Positions 32,700 through 43,690 of a stretch of 64,000 bases of DNA are shown piece after piece. The position numbers were made by a program, and so were the translations under genes. Within the stretch, counting starts at the first letter, position 1, and the number at the start of each line of letters is the position of its first letter. Origin of the DNA: Hevea brasiliensis (lineage: Eukaryota > Streptophyta > Magnoliopsida > Malpighiales > Euphorbiaceae); assembly GCF_030052815.1 (NCBI RefSeq), contig NC_079510.1, positions 30,891,823 to 30,955,822 of the forward strand, written 5' to 3'. Below the pieces are notes generated by a model that was not told where the DNA came from, did no database searches, and was given only the letters and a program-made list of their open reading frames with translations.

Positions 32700-34196
32700 T
32701 GATAAATGCATAATTTATTAATTTTACTTCCATCACATTTAGTGTTTCTAGGGTATCTATATGCATAATTCAGTTGATTAAAGTATAATTATCTATTAGG
32801 CATATGTTTAGAGAATTTTTGGAATAATTGTGTTAAATGGACAAATTTTTAGCATTTGCAGTAATTTGACTCTTGCTATATTTTTCAGGGTTTTGGTGAA
32901 GTTCTAGAACATAGAAGTGTGGAAGGAAGTGTGGAAGGAAGCTTGGAAAGGTCAAAGGATTGAGAAGCATTGCTGATACAAAGTACACGGGTCGTGTAAG
33001 CACAACCACGGATCCGTGTAACATTCTGCCAGAAGAAATCCAGAGAGCCGAGGAAGAAACAAAATACACGGGCCATGTAACTTGACCCGTGTTAATCTTG
33101 GAGACCCGTGTAACCTTCTGTGCCAATGCAAGACATACCCATTCAGCTCCAGCAAGTTACACGGCCCTGGGCTGTGTAGTGATACACGGGCCGTGTATCC
33201 ATCGACAATCAGTTTCCTGATTTCACTCCAGTTGCAGTTTTTGACAGAGAGAAAGATTCCTAACACCTCAGGGACTTTGAAAACCTAACCCTAGGCCATT
33301 TATTATAAATAGAAAAGGCAGCCTTCATTCGACACACATTCTAGATTTCTTCAATTTTCTACTTTATTTTTCTATAAGCCATAAACATGAGTGGCTAAGT
33401 TCTTAATTCAGTTCAAGGGATTCTAGTTCTTATGCGTGATTTGCGAGACCAGGTTCTTAATTTAATTTATGTCTTTTTGAATATCTATTGTTTTCTAATT
33501 TCATTGTTTTTTATCTATTAAATGATTTGCTAAAATGCCTATTAGTTAATTTCTTAATGAGATCAATTGCTAGTCCGTATTCATAATCCGTAATTATTAT
33601 GTAAGTTTGAACATGAGTAGCAATTAGGTTTCATTGATTATGATCTCAGTTTTCGATAATAACCTAAGGAAACAATATGGTGAATTAAATGATTTATGCT
33701 TAATAAATTATTGTTCAGCTTAACTACTTCCTATTCTTAAAGCAGTTATTAATTTGATGAGGATTGCTTAATACCAATTCAGTTAATAATTAGAGTCAAC
33801 AAGAGTACTGGGCTCGAATTGATGAGTATAGGAAAGTTAGGGATTTTACCTCCCTGTTTGGTAAATCTACGTTAAGTATTCAATAAGAGATAATTGTATT
33901 TCTTTTGTTTATGATCAAATCAATGCATTGGAATGTGAATTACCTTGGACAAAAGTTTGTTTAATTTGAGAGTTTCATAATTAATTTTAGTTCTTAATTT
34001 TTTATTTTTTATTTCTTCTTTGGATTGCGAATTACTCCCCCCCCCCCAACCTTTGTTTCTTTTTCCATTACACAAGTGCACGAAATTTAATAATTTAGTC
34101 TCTAGGGTTCGACTTGGATTTATCACTTACTGCAAAAAATATTTCATAACTGGTAATTTCAGTTAATTTAATTTCTGGTAGATTCGATAGCTATCA
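32700..34196 (+). mobile_element. ATH 3' LTR
   Basis: Length 1497 bp, aligned end to end with the 5' LTR with scattered substitutions. It retains the inverted motifs better than the 5' copy: ACACGGGTCGTGT (about 32985), CACGGATCCGTG (about 33008), ACACGGGCCGTGT (about 33184). The TATA box is at 33304-33311, and a poly-C run at about 34036-34048 differs in length from the 5' copy. It ends TTCGATAGCTATCA followed by TCTAT. The short frames on both strands here are not genes. Confidence 0.93.
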
Positions 34197-34201
34197 TCTA
34201 T

Positions 34202-34220
34202 CTAAAGTGAGGGTATTACA
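34202..34220 (-). mobile_element. G2 5' LTR, outer 19-bp stub
   Basis: The plus strand reads CTAAAGTGAGGGTATTACA. Reversed, it gives TGTAATACCCTCACTTTAG, the expected start of a Tekay-like LTR (compare TGTAACATCCTCACTTTATG at 3978). Together with 21231-24388 it rebuilds the G2 5' LTR around the ATH insertion. The next bases, AAAAA, would be the G2 target duplication, but the other end is lost. Confidence 0.8.
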
Positions 34221-35085
34221 AAAAATATGACATTTTAAGCAACTAGCAAGTAGCAATTCAATTCTTCTTCTTTTTTTTGTCTTTTTTTTTTGACAAATAT
34301 GTAAAACTACTAATAAAACCACTAAGGTAATATCAAAAATTGCTAGAACAATTAACTTAACATAACAATTGCATAATCACGGAAGGCAGTTTTAAGAGAC
34401 ATTTCATCAAACATTAATAAGCAATCTATTGTATTGACTCAAATCTCGCAATAACAGAAACAAACAACTAATAATGGAAATCAACAAATAACTAGCACAA
34501 AGGACACGAACAAATTATTGATTAATAAATAAAACTAGAGCAAAACAAATAAAAGTAATTAAAAGACTCAAACTAGAATTGATGGATAGCAAAAGAAAAC
34601 ACTGCAACAACACAATCACAAAGTAATTCAAAGAGACATAAGTTTCATACAATAGAAATTAAAACCCAAACACAAGATAAACGAAATTAAAAATCAAAGA
34701 AATAATGATAACCAACCAAATTAGAGACCCAAAACTTTGATACCAAAATAATAAGAATCCCAATGGACTTATCAAGGAAACCATAAAATATTTGAATCAA
34801 CCATAAGGAACTCTCAAAATTAGCTTCTTCTAAACAAAATTACTCAACCCAAAACGAACATTGTGTTAAGAACCAAGCAAATATTCAATAAGAAATTCAA
34901 AAGGATTCAATACCCAATACCAATTTGTGGTAAAGAACCATGAATATCAATGATTTAATCTTGCAATTAAATTAAATTTGTTAAGAAAAGAAAGTCAATA
35001 AAGAACGATAAGGGAGAAAATCTCTCTCAAATTTAAATTAATATCCAAGTTAATACAAAAGAAGGAAAATGTCATGTATTTATAG
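34221..35085. other. Unassigned AT-rich DNA
   Basis: About 865 bp that matches none of the elements in the window. It is rich in A on the plus strand, has T runs (34265-34292) and no frame with a domain. It contains CTTTGATACCA near 34735-34745, whose complement resembles a weak primer-site match, so it may be another retroelement remnant. Alternatively it is the only non-element DNA in the window. I cannot decide. Confidence 0.4.
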
Positions 35086-36355
35086 TGAAGGAGCGGAAGC
35101 ATGGTAATTGGTGCATTGGAGCATTGAATTTCAAAATTTTTCTTCTAGGGTTTCATGCATCATGCCATATCTTTTATGTGCCTAATTAATTTCAATGCTC
35201 AATTGCATATTAAAACACTTTTAATATGTATTAGGATCTTCATTTGCCATTTAAGATTGTGAATTAACAAATTAATTCAATTAAACTCTAGTTTGAAAGA
35301 GGAATTTGGGCACTAACCTCTTTAATGCACTATGGATGCAATTGACACCTTTAGGAAGCTCCTAGGACCCCAAGTGTTGTCCCTCTAGCTTGTCCACACC
35401 AAGATCACCAATGGGCTACCCCCAATTTTGCTTCTCAACCCTTTGCCAACCAATTATAATTTGGGGTTTTGCTTTTAGAGAGGTTATATGTGTGTATTGG
35501 ATACTAAAAACAATTTCTCAAAATTTTAATTCAAAGGGAATGGAGTGATTCTCTTTGAATTAATGAGAAAGTAAGAAGAGGAGATGGAGAGAGCCTTTAT
35601 GCCATCACACATGAGAGACAAGAGAGAGTTATTTATTTCTTCTTTTCTTTTCCCTTTTATAATTAGGTCAAATAATCACTTAAACCCTTTGCCACATGTC
35701 ATCACCACATTGCATCTTATTTTTAATTGACTTAATCACATTAAGCCAAGTGTCAAAGCTAAAATTACTTTGACTTTGATCACCTTGCATGATAGGAAGA
35801 CAAATGGCAAACTTATATGGTGTTATGTGCCACCATCTCATGGTGCCACATGTCACCATGTGAAATGGTCAAATTACCCTTATGTTTTAATTTTGAGTTC
35901 TCAACCCAAAATCATTATTTCTCCTCTTCTAATCAATTTATATCAAATATAAATTAATTAATTAATCTCCATTAATTAATTTCTCACAATTAGATTCATA
36001 TTTAAACACTTTAAATATAAATTTAACTTATACTATACATCCAATAACCTAGATTTGGTTTCAAGCTATGCTAGGGATTTTGCAATCTTATTGCAAACCA
36101 AACCTATTTAATTAATCAATTAAACTCCTTAATTAATCAATTAAACTCTTTAATTAATCAATTAAATCATATTTAACTTGGTGATTAACTTGTGTATGTG
36201 TATAACTCACTAGGCTCATCACTAATTGGCAATGAGATATGATATTAACTCTTAATATCATCAGAACTCTTTCTTACTATAAATGATTTCTCTAAATCAT
36301 TTTAGGCATCTCATAGACCATGGTTGACACCTAGCATAGCGTGTCATGGCCACCC
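35086..36355 (-). mobile_element. C3: 3' part of a copia-type LTR
   Basis: The segment starts TGAAGGAGCGGAAGCATG, the same end as C2, and matches 18785 to about 20035 of C2 with many substitutions. It stops at GGCCACCC (36355), where the G3 3' LTR begins. The remaining LTR part (equivalent of 20036-20897) is missing on the other side of G3. A short tandem array of about 20 bp, three units, lies at 36108-36167. C2 has only two units at that place. No gene is present. Confidence 0.85.
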
Positions 36356-39300
36356 TGTCACACCCTACCCCCTCCGTAAGGTATGACATACTCCCGTAGT
36401 ATACCTAATAAGTTACCAAACTTCGCCTACCGATAATCTATTAAGTACACTACAAGGGATTTTGACAAAACAAATGCATTTTAAAATTTAGTGTTGTGAT
36501 AAAAATTTATCTTAAGTGTTTTCAACTTAAGGATGTATCTTAAAACTTATTTAGTAATAATTAGGCATTTTAAAAATTTTACGAAAAATTCGCGTGATTA
36601 CGGCTAAAAATGGGTAAAAACAGTTCTTCAATTTACTTGCAAAAGCAATTAAAAAATCTCCCCATCCAATCTCAACAATTGATAAATCATTTCCAGCAAT
36701 TGACTCAATTCATTTTCAAACAAAACTCATCATAAAGGAAATAATTCATTTGTTATAAAATTTAGAAAGAAATTTAAGTACTGCATTCATTTTGGTAATA
36801 AAATTTATTTCACAAACATATACAGGTAAATAAAATTTTCAGATAATATTACAATAATCTGTATTTGATTACATACCAAAATAATATTACAACAATTTTT
36901 GTACACTGCTCAAATGTGCTTACATACATATAATTACATAATTACGTCACAAATTAATGCATACGGGTATACATATAATATACTCAAAATTTATCCTAGC
37001 CTATCTTCAAGTTGCAGCTTCAAGTGATCTCACTTGACTGCTTTATCCTTTCTTTCACCTGCGACAGCATACAAAGCTATCGCTGAGCGGTGAACTCAGT
37101 GATGCACAACTAATAATTTAAAACTTAATACAAGTTATGCTTTGCCAAACCATAACAAATAAAATTTGAACATTTCTAAATTCTTCAAAATTCATGACAC
37201 CCAAAAACCAATATTTTCAATCATGTAAACTATTCATTTGAATAACCTTTTAATCAAATAGTAACAATTTATTCACAATTCTCTTAAATCATAAAATAAA
37301 ATAATATTGTTCAAACACTGACAAATATTTATTTCGATCACAATTTATCAAATTTTCATAAGTTAAAGAATGTTAAAAACATTCACACAGCTTAAAGCAT
37401 GACACTAAAATAATGCCGGGTAGTACACCACGACAAAGCTAATTCCTCCCAATTGCCAAAGGATAATGAGGCATACAAAGGCTAGCTGGTACAAATCTAT
37501 GGGTACCCATTCAAATTTCTTCCCCTACTGGCACACACCTCAACACTTCAGTTAGAGAGAGAATACAAAACTATTTCCTCCCATTAGTCGACCTAGTGAG
37601 GAATTCAAATATTTGGTCATAATATTGTGGTTTCAAACTATTTTAACAATTTTCTAAACATTAAAATGCCAACCATAAACATACAATTTTACTTTCTCAA
37701 CAGTTTGGGTCAATAGCACATTTTTCTTTTCAATCAAAATTTTCAATACAAATAAAGTCACAATTTAATTTTCACAATTCATTCAATACAAATTGTAAAA
37801 GAAAATTCAAAGAAAGTTTATATGTTGTGCACAAACCTCTTTTGTTGACTTGATTTAATCCAACTTTCTTTCTTTCTTCGAATATCCCTTTCCAACTGAA
37901 ACACATAATTTTAAAGTGTTTCAGTATCCATTCGAATCATTTCTAATAATTAATTCTAATAATTTTATTTTTGCATACAAGATTTACCTATTAGGTCTTA
38001 TAAGTTGAATTCTTGTATTTAGGGTTACAGAGTTACTAGTCAAACATAAATGTTGACTTTCCACACTTAATAGATATATTAATTTTAGTTGTACTATGAT
38101 CCCTCAATTTGAGTTTAACTCATGTTGGCCTCAATTGCAAATCATATTTCAAAGCTTAGTGTATGTTATTTTAAATTTTTAGATTCATGGCCAATGTTTA
38201 CTATCCATTGGACCAATGTTACAGTGAGAATTTAACAAAATTCTCTTCACAAAACTGTTTCTTATTGTGTCTTCTTTAATTCCCTTTTTGAATCACTCCA
38301 TTTGGAGTTGTATAACTCTAGTTATGATCAATTAACCATAACTAGGTCAAATTTGAATTTTAGTTTCCTTACTAGGCAATTTTGGCTTGGAATTTAACCA
38401 ATTTATTTGGATAGCTTATAGTAACATTTAAGCATAGCATTCTCCATAGGATTTGTTTTCCTATGTCTTAAGGTCACTCAGAAATTTTAGTTGCAATTTT
38501 TCAAGTCTTGTAGAATTACTTATGGTCAACATTTTCGGCTGGACTCAAAGTTCTTATATTGGCATGGTCCTCAATTAGGTCAGAAAATTTGACCTATAAT
38601 TTAGACTTCTTGCATTTATAATTTAAAGAGAGTGTCTAAAGCAATGTTTTAGTTCTGTTTCTTAGCTTTCCAGAATGGTATGGCACCTTTCAATTGAAGT
38701 TCTCTAGTGAAAGATATGCTTAAAAGACTGTTCTGGATTTATTGGTCACTTATGCATTTTCTAGAATTGGTATACTGGCTTGACCTAATTAATTGACCTA
38801 GTTCCCTTGATTTCTGGGTTTTGGTCAAATTTACCAATTTTGTAGGTCTATGTCTTGTTAAAATTTTAGCACTAATTTCATGTCATGTGGAGTTCTATAG
38901 ACCAAGATATGGCCTCTTTACCAAAACTGGTCAAGTGGCCTTTTTTTGGCAATTCTGGGTTGCATTGGTTCTGGACAATTTTGGTACCCCAATTTGGGCA
39001 AGCAAATTGACTTGGTTATCGATATTTCTGGGCTTTGATGTCTTCATAAGAGTTTTAGCCCTATGTCTAAGCTTTCCAATGATATAAAATTTAAGTCATT
39101 TGGACCTGTCTACAGGGAGGTATGGCCAATTGATTGGTCACTGTTCATATGGTCAAATTCTGGGTTTGCACATTACCAATTCCGGATATGGTCACTAAAT
39201 TGTTCATTTTTTGGACAGAATTTTAGCAATGTTTCTACATAAAAGTTGGCCTATTTTATGTCTAGTTTTGTATCCAATTGGCCTCATACCAATTGGGGTC

Positions 39301-40819
39301 ACAATTTTGCACTTATGGCTCAATTTAGCTACTGCCATCAATACACACAACCTACACACAAAAATGTACTTCCAATTAGCAATTCTCCTCCTCCCAAAAC
39401 TACAATTCTGCATTCAAGGTACTTCTATACCATTCATCACAACTCAATTTTGTCAATTTGGGTAGAATTTACAAGTGCTCAATGCACATATTACAACCCT
39501 AATTCTCAAAGTTAAATTCAACATTATATATATACATGCAATCACTTAAATTATTTCATATAATTCCATTCTCACTTCACATACACTGCCCTTAAACCAT
39601 CACTATCACAATTCATCAATTGAATTCATGAAATCAAGCACTAATCCATGGTCTCCAAGGCTGCCAAAAATGGCAGTTTGCTAGGGTCTCCAAGTTTCTT
39701 TCCAAAACCCCTAAATTCAAGTGCTCAATTACACATACATGAGAATTAATTTGCTAGCACTTCAATTTAACTCAATCAACACTAATTCCCATCAATTTAA
39801 TGTAAGAAAAACTCCAACAACATGAGCTCCCATGGCTGTAGAAAATTGTACAATTCAATAACTCAACAATTCCTTCAATTTTCATCACCAATCAACTCAC
39901 CTCAACCTAATCATGAAGTTTACTAAAGAAAGAGAAGAAAATGGGACACTTACCTCTTAAGTGCTTTCCCAAAACTTCACCAAATCTTCCTTTTCTTGCT
40001 CCCAATAGCTTCCCTAAGTTGAGTATGTAAGGTTTAATGAAGGAAACTAGTGTGAAAAGTGGTTAGAATTGAGGGGCATGGAAGGTGATGAAGCTTCGGC
40101 CATGGTGTTTCAATGGAGGCTCACTTCGGCTTGGTGTTGGGAGGTTGAAGATGAAGAAATAATTCTATCCACAAGGCTTATATAGGTCCCATAATTCATG
40201 GTTAGTGGAGCACTAACTTTGGATTAATGAGTTAATTAATCCTAAGTTCCATAATTTGCAATTATGCCACCAAACTTCCTCTATTTATATTATGTACCAC
40301 ATTTCTTATTTTCATGACATTTTCAATGTTTAATAAAACTTATTTTTAATGAACATTTAGGTCAAAAGTCAACTCTAGGTGTTAAATGACCAAAATACCC
40401 CTCTTCGGGTTGTATTTTCGATTTTTCGGTTACACTGATTTAGTCCTTGTCCCGCCGATTTCTTAAATTTTCGTTTTCATTTATACCGATTTGCCAATTT
40501 TTCTTTGCCATTTTTGAAGTCAATTATATCTTAATAAATCTTTAATTAGGTCCCAAACATATTTTCTGGGGTTCCCCGCAGTCCAGGGCTAGTCAACAGT
40601 CCTCGCTATAACTTCCCGATGCGGTCACCCATCGCTACGGTTTCTGGCCCGTTTAACCTAATTGCACTTCATCTCTTTTATTTTTTCTTACCTTATATTT
40701 CATCATTTTATGTCTTCTCAATATCATTTAAGTGTAGTTCCAGACATCCCAATTGTCTAGACAGACATCGGTCACCTAAACAGTGATTTGCACAGGACTA
40801 TGCATATAGGGGTGTTACA
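36356..40819 (-). mobile_element. G3 3' LTR, type A (4.46 kb, complete)
   Basis: On the minus strand it starts TGTAACACCCCTATATGCAT (40819) and ends GGGGGTAGGGTGTGACA (36356). The polypurine tract adjoins it on the right. It carries the GGTCACCCATCGCTACGG box (about 40624-40641), a TGTCTAGACA palindrome (40754-40763), and a candidate minus-strand TATA near 40178-40188. The part 39476-40819 closely matches 54302-55668. Frames at 38821-39515 are within the LTR and carry no domain. Confidence 0.88.
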
Positions 40820-40820
40820 A

Positions 40821-40834
40821 TTCTTCCCCCCTTA
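40821..40834 (-). other. G3 polypurine tract
   Basis: The minus strand reads CTTAAGGGGGGAAGAA directly before TGTAACACCCC. It is preceded by an end-of-pol remnant similar to that in G1 and G5. Confidence 0.8.
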
Positions 40835-42840
40835 AGAGAAATTTTGACCTCGAAATTTTGCCCACTATCAGTCCTTAATCATCCGTATGTGTTGTTTTCT
40901 CTTGTCTCTCTCACATTTCCATATAGCCTCATGATCTGAATGATGGTCCGTAGCACTTTAGCCAATAATATTACAAATCGATTGCTCACCTCGTGTGTCC
41001 AGTTCCTTATGAGCTTTTGTCATAAGTTAAATTTGAATTCCTTTCAATTCTAGAAGAAAGCAATTTTGTGTGCTGACGGATCCACTCTTTCTCAGACCTC
41101 ATATAATCCTATGAAGTGAGAGCTTAGTTTTTCTCTCTTACAATCTTCTTATCTTTGAGTCTATGTAAGACTTCTAATAATCTAATACAACGTTTAATTT
41201 GTGTGTATAACACTAATCTTCTCTTACTATTGTTCTATTTAATATTTCGATTCATGTTTCCTTATTGAATGACCATTGTGGTCATATTCGAATTACTTAT
41301 CTAGTCATTTGCCATAGATTCATAACTATTATCTTGCTAACTTTATTTCGAATCCAGGTCTATGTGTCATTTTACACCATCTTTTTTTTTAAACTCATTT
41401 CTTACTGTTTTATTTGTTTCTTTTTCCATTCCATAACTTAACTTTAATTATTTTATTCCTCAATCTTATCTTCTTCCTTAACTTGACTGTCGAGTTATGA
41501 TTTAGCACCTCTTATCATCCCTAATAAATCCGCTATACTTCAATATTACTTTGATTTGGTCCTCTAACCATTCTAATCCGTACTCTTACTGATATTCATA
41601 ACATTTCTTTGTTACATTTGAACCAACTATTCAATTTTTCACTTTCACAACTCTTTTATCTATCGATTTTCTATAGCTTATTTTTTACTGATTTGCGATT
41701 ATTACTTCCTCTTGTACTGGACTATAACGTATTCTTTAATACCTTAAGAAGGGAGTCTATAGAACTGTCCTTTTTCTCTTGTCATGTACCAATCATAATC
41801 TAGTCATTAGGGTTCGCACAATAGAATTATGCTCTTTCTAAGAAATACCTAGACAATTATTCTTATCTTATCCTTGTCTTAATTAGAATATCATTTCACA
41901 ATCATTTTGTAAATTATAGTTATCATCCTATGTCATTCAGGGGAACAAAATTTTTCTTTGTGCCTTACTGTTATACTACTATAATACTGTTTTTCGCTAA
42001 ACTTTAGGTGAAAAATCCATAACAATACCAAAATAATTATAACCCCGTATCCGAGACCGGATGACCTTGCCCTATCAATGTTATCTTTAATTTATGACTA
42101 TATTAAAATCTCTAGTCTTGTAGCAATTCCTAATGCATTGTAACTCGTGCTAGGGTAATTGAGTCGTTGACTCTTGCTACCTTCCAACCATGATCTTTGA
42201 ATATTCTAATTATAGAGTTTTAAATCCCAAAGTAGGATTTTCAAACTCATTTCCAATAATAAAATTCTGTCCTGGCATTACTCTATCAAAACATATGCCG
42301 TTTGCAACCATCCTTATCTTAATGCACTATCGGGTAGTACATAGCTCTACACAATAATCTAAAGTCAGTACTGTAATCTGCAGCTTATAGTACAAACATC
42401 AAGAACATTGTATAGTTACTACGATACATTCCAATAGATCATACTTTCCTATATTTTATACTTTTCGAATTCACTAATATCCAAAACTTATTCTGATTAC
42501 AATATCCATTGACAATTACTAACAGTAACATCTTTGCCCTCATCTAGAGCAATTCTATTATTGTAATTTACTTTTAGGTCCTCTTGCGTTATATTAAGTA
42601 GGCTCACTAATTAGCTTTATAATTTATTATATGCTAGCAAATATTTTTCACTGACAAACTCTTCCAAAGCTAATTTCACTTATTATCATAGTTTTTATCC
42701 TAAAGAACTATTCACTAATGCATCAAAATTTATTCCCATGTAAAGGAATAGCAACAGAACATATAACTCTAACACTAACATATAAATAAGTAGCGCTAGG
42801 ATCAAATAATTACTAATTGTTTCCTCTAAAAATTAAAAAC
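40835..42840 (-). other. G3 internal region replacing pol
   Basis: About 2 kb, mostly without coding sense. One remnant is clear: 41075-41200 on the minus strand matches the integrase C-terminal part in G4 (46860-47045), around KLSS.FIG.YEV.ERV. Further right, 42334-42490 is similar to 9449-9600 of G1 in the same orientation. No protease, reverse transcriptase or RNase H motif is seen. The frame 41609-41803 is on the wrong strand and has no domain. Confidence 0.6.
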
Positions 42841-43505
42841 TTACCAGTAGCTACATCCGAAGTTTCTGTTCTTTCTCCTTAGAGCATAGTGGACGCTCTG
42901 ACTGGTGTGCTACTATATTTGGGTTGATTCACTATATTATGGTTGTAAGGAATACCAACTCTATTTCTATCTCAGTCATGACCAATTGTCAGTGAAATTC
43001 GGAGAGCAGATCGATGTGCTCTAGTACAATCTCTAACGAAATGTCCAATCTCGCCACAATTGTAGTAGGCTCCAGTGGCCTTACGACAAATGCCCCCATG
43101 TAATTTTCCACAAACGTCATAGATATGGATAGGGTAGGAACTTCTGGTTCTTTAACGAATGGCTCTTAATTGCTTCTACCCTGAAGATCCGCCTCTGTCA
43201 TACTTAGGAGCTCGGGGTCCCTCAAAATCTTTTCTCTTTCCCAAATTACTACAACTCTGACCCATAGATTTCTCACTCTTTTCTATTTTATGTTGCCCTT
43301 GTGGGGATTGGGTCTGTACTTGGGCTTGGACTGACAGATTATTAGCCATTTGCTGAAAGAAAGTGGCCATTTGCTGGGCCATTTGTGCGGTAATTTGTAT
43401 AGGTGGGGCTAGTATAGTCGGGCCTCTGACACTCTGAGGAGCAGGGGCCTCTCCTTGTACTTCCGCTATCACAGACTGTTCTATTGTCTCATCCTTCTCT
43501 TCCAT
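42841..43505 (-). pseudogene. G3 gag with internal deletion
   Basis: Start MEEKDETIEQSVIAEVQGEAP at 43505, matching MEEGDHSVEQS of G4. After MAQQMATFFQQMANNL and a Gln-rich linker the sequence passes directly to IEKSEKSMGQ and a Lys/Arg-rich part. The retrotransposon gag core found in G4, G5, G2 and G1 is therefore missing. A frameshift or stop follows at 43176. The knuckle (about 43025-43070) reads YNCGEIGHFVRDC, with its first Cys as Tyr. The frame ends near ERTETSDVATGKF, just before where protease would start. Confidence 0.75.
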
Positions 43506-43670
43506 ATCTTTTCATAGGATTTTCTATTTCCTTTACAACCAACATAAGGAGATTTCTCTCCATTAGTTCATATTTATAATGTAAATGTACTATATGTATC
43601 AAACATTTGAGTAGTTGTATTTAGCGAAAAATAATTCAAATTCACAATTCAAAATTTACTTTAAAAACTC

Positions 43671-43682
43671 GCTCTAATACCA
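43671..43682 (-). other. Primer binding site between G3 gag and LTR B
   Basis: The minus strand reads TGGTATTAGAGC, one base from the initiator-Met tRNA site. It lies eight bases from the type B LTR end at 43691. It should follow a 5' LTR, yet the adjoining LTR is the left (3') LTR of G4. This shows that the two elements share or exchanged LTR ends. Confidence 0.85.
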
Positions 43683-43690
43683 CTTAAACA

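Larger units (their letters stand above)
24389..34196 (+). mobile_element. ATH: full-length Athila element (9.8 kb)
   Basis: Complete structure: 5' LTR (24389-25884), primer site (25892-25909), gag, protease, reverse transcriptase, RNase H, integrase, 3' non-coding region, polypurine tract (32687-32699) and 3' LTR (32700-34196). The target duplication is ACTAT (24384-24388) and TCTAT (34197-34201), with one mismatch. It lies in the 5' LTR of G2. The two LTRs are of near equal length (1496 and 1497 bp) and visibly very similar. The protein domains are of the Athila type, and no envelope-like frame is present between integrase and the 3' LTR. Confidence 0.93.
15233..34220 (-). mobile_element. 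G2: decayed Tekay-like gypsy element with two nested insertions
   Basis: Minus-strand element with a 5' LTR (34202-34220 stub plus 21231-24388), primer site (21214-21225), gag (interrupted by C2), protease, reverse transcriptase, RNase H and the start of integrase. It is cut at 15233 by C1, so the rest of integrase, the chromodomain and the 3' LTR are missing. ATH (24389-34196) is inserted about 20 bp from the LTR outer end. The domain order gag-PR-RT-RH-IN is that of Ty3/gypsy. Confidence 0.85.
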
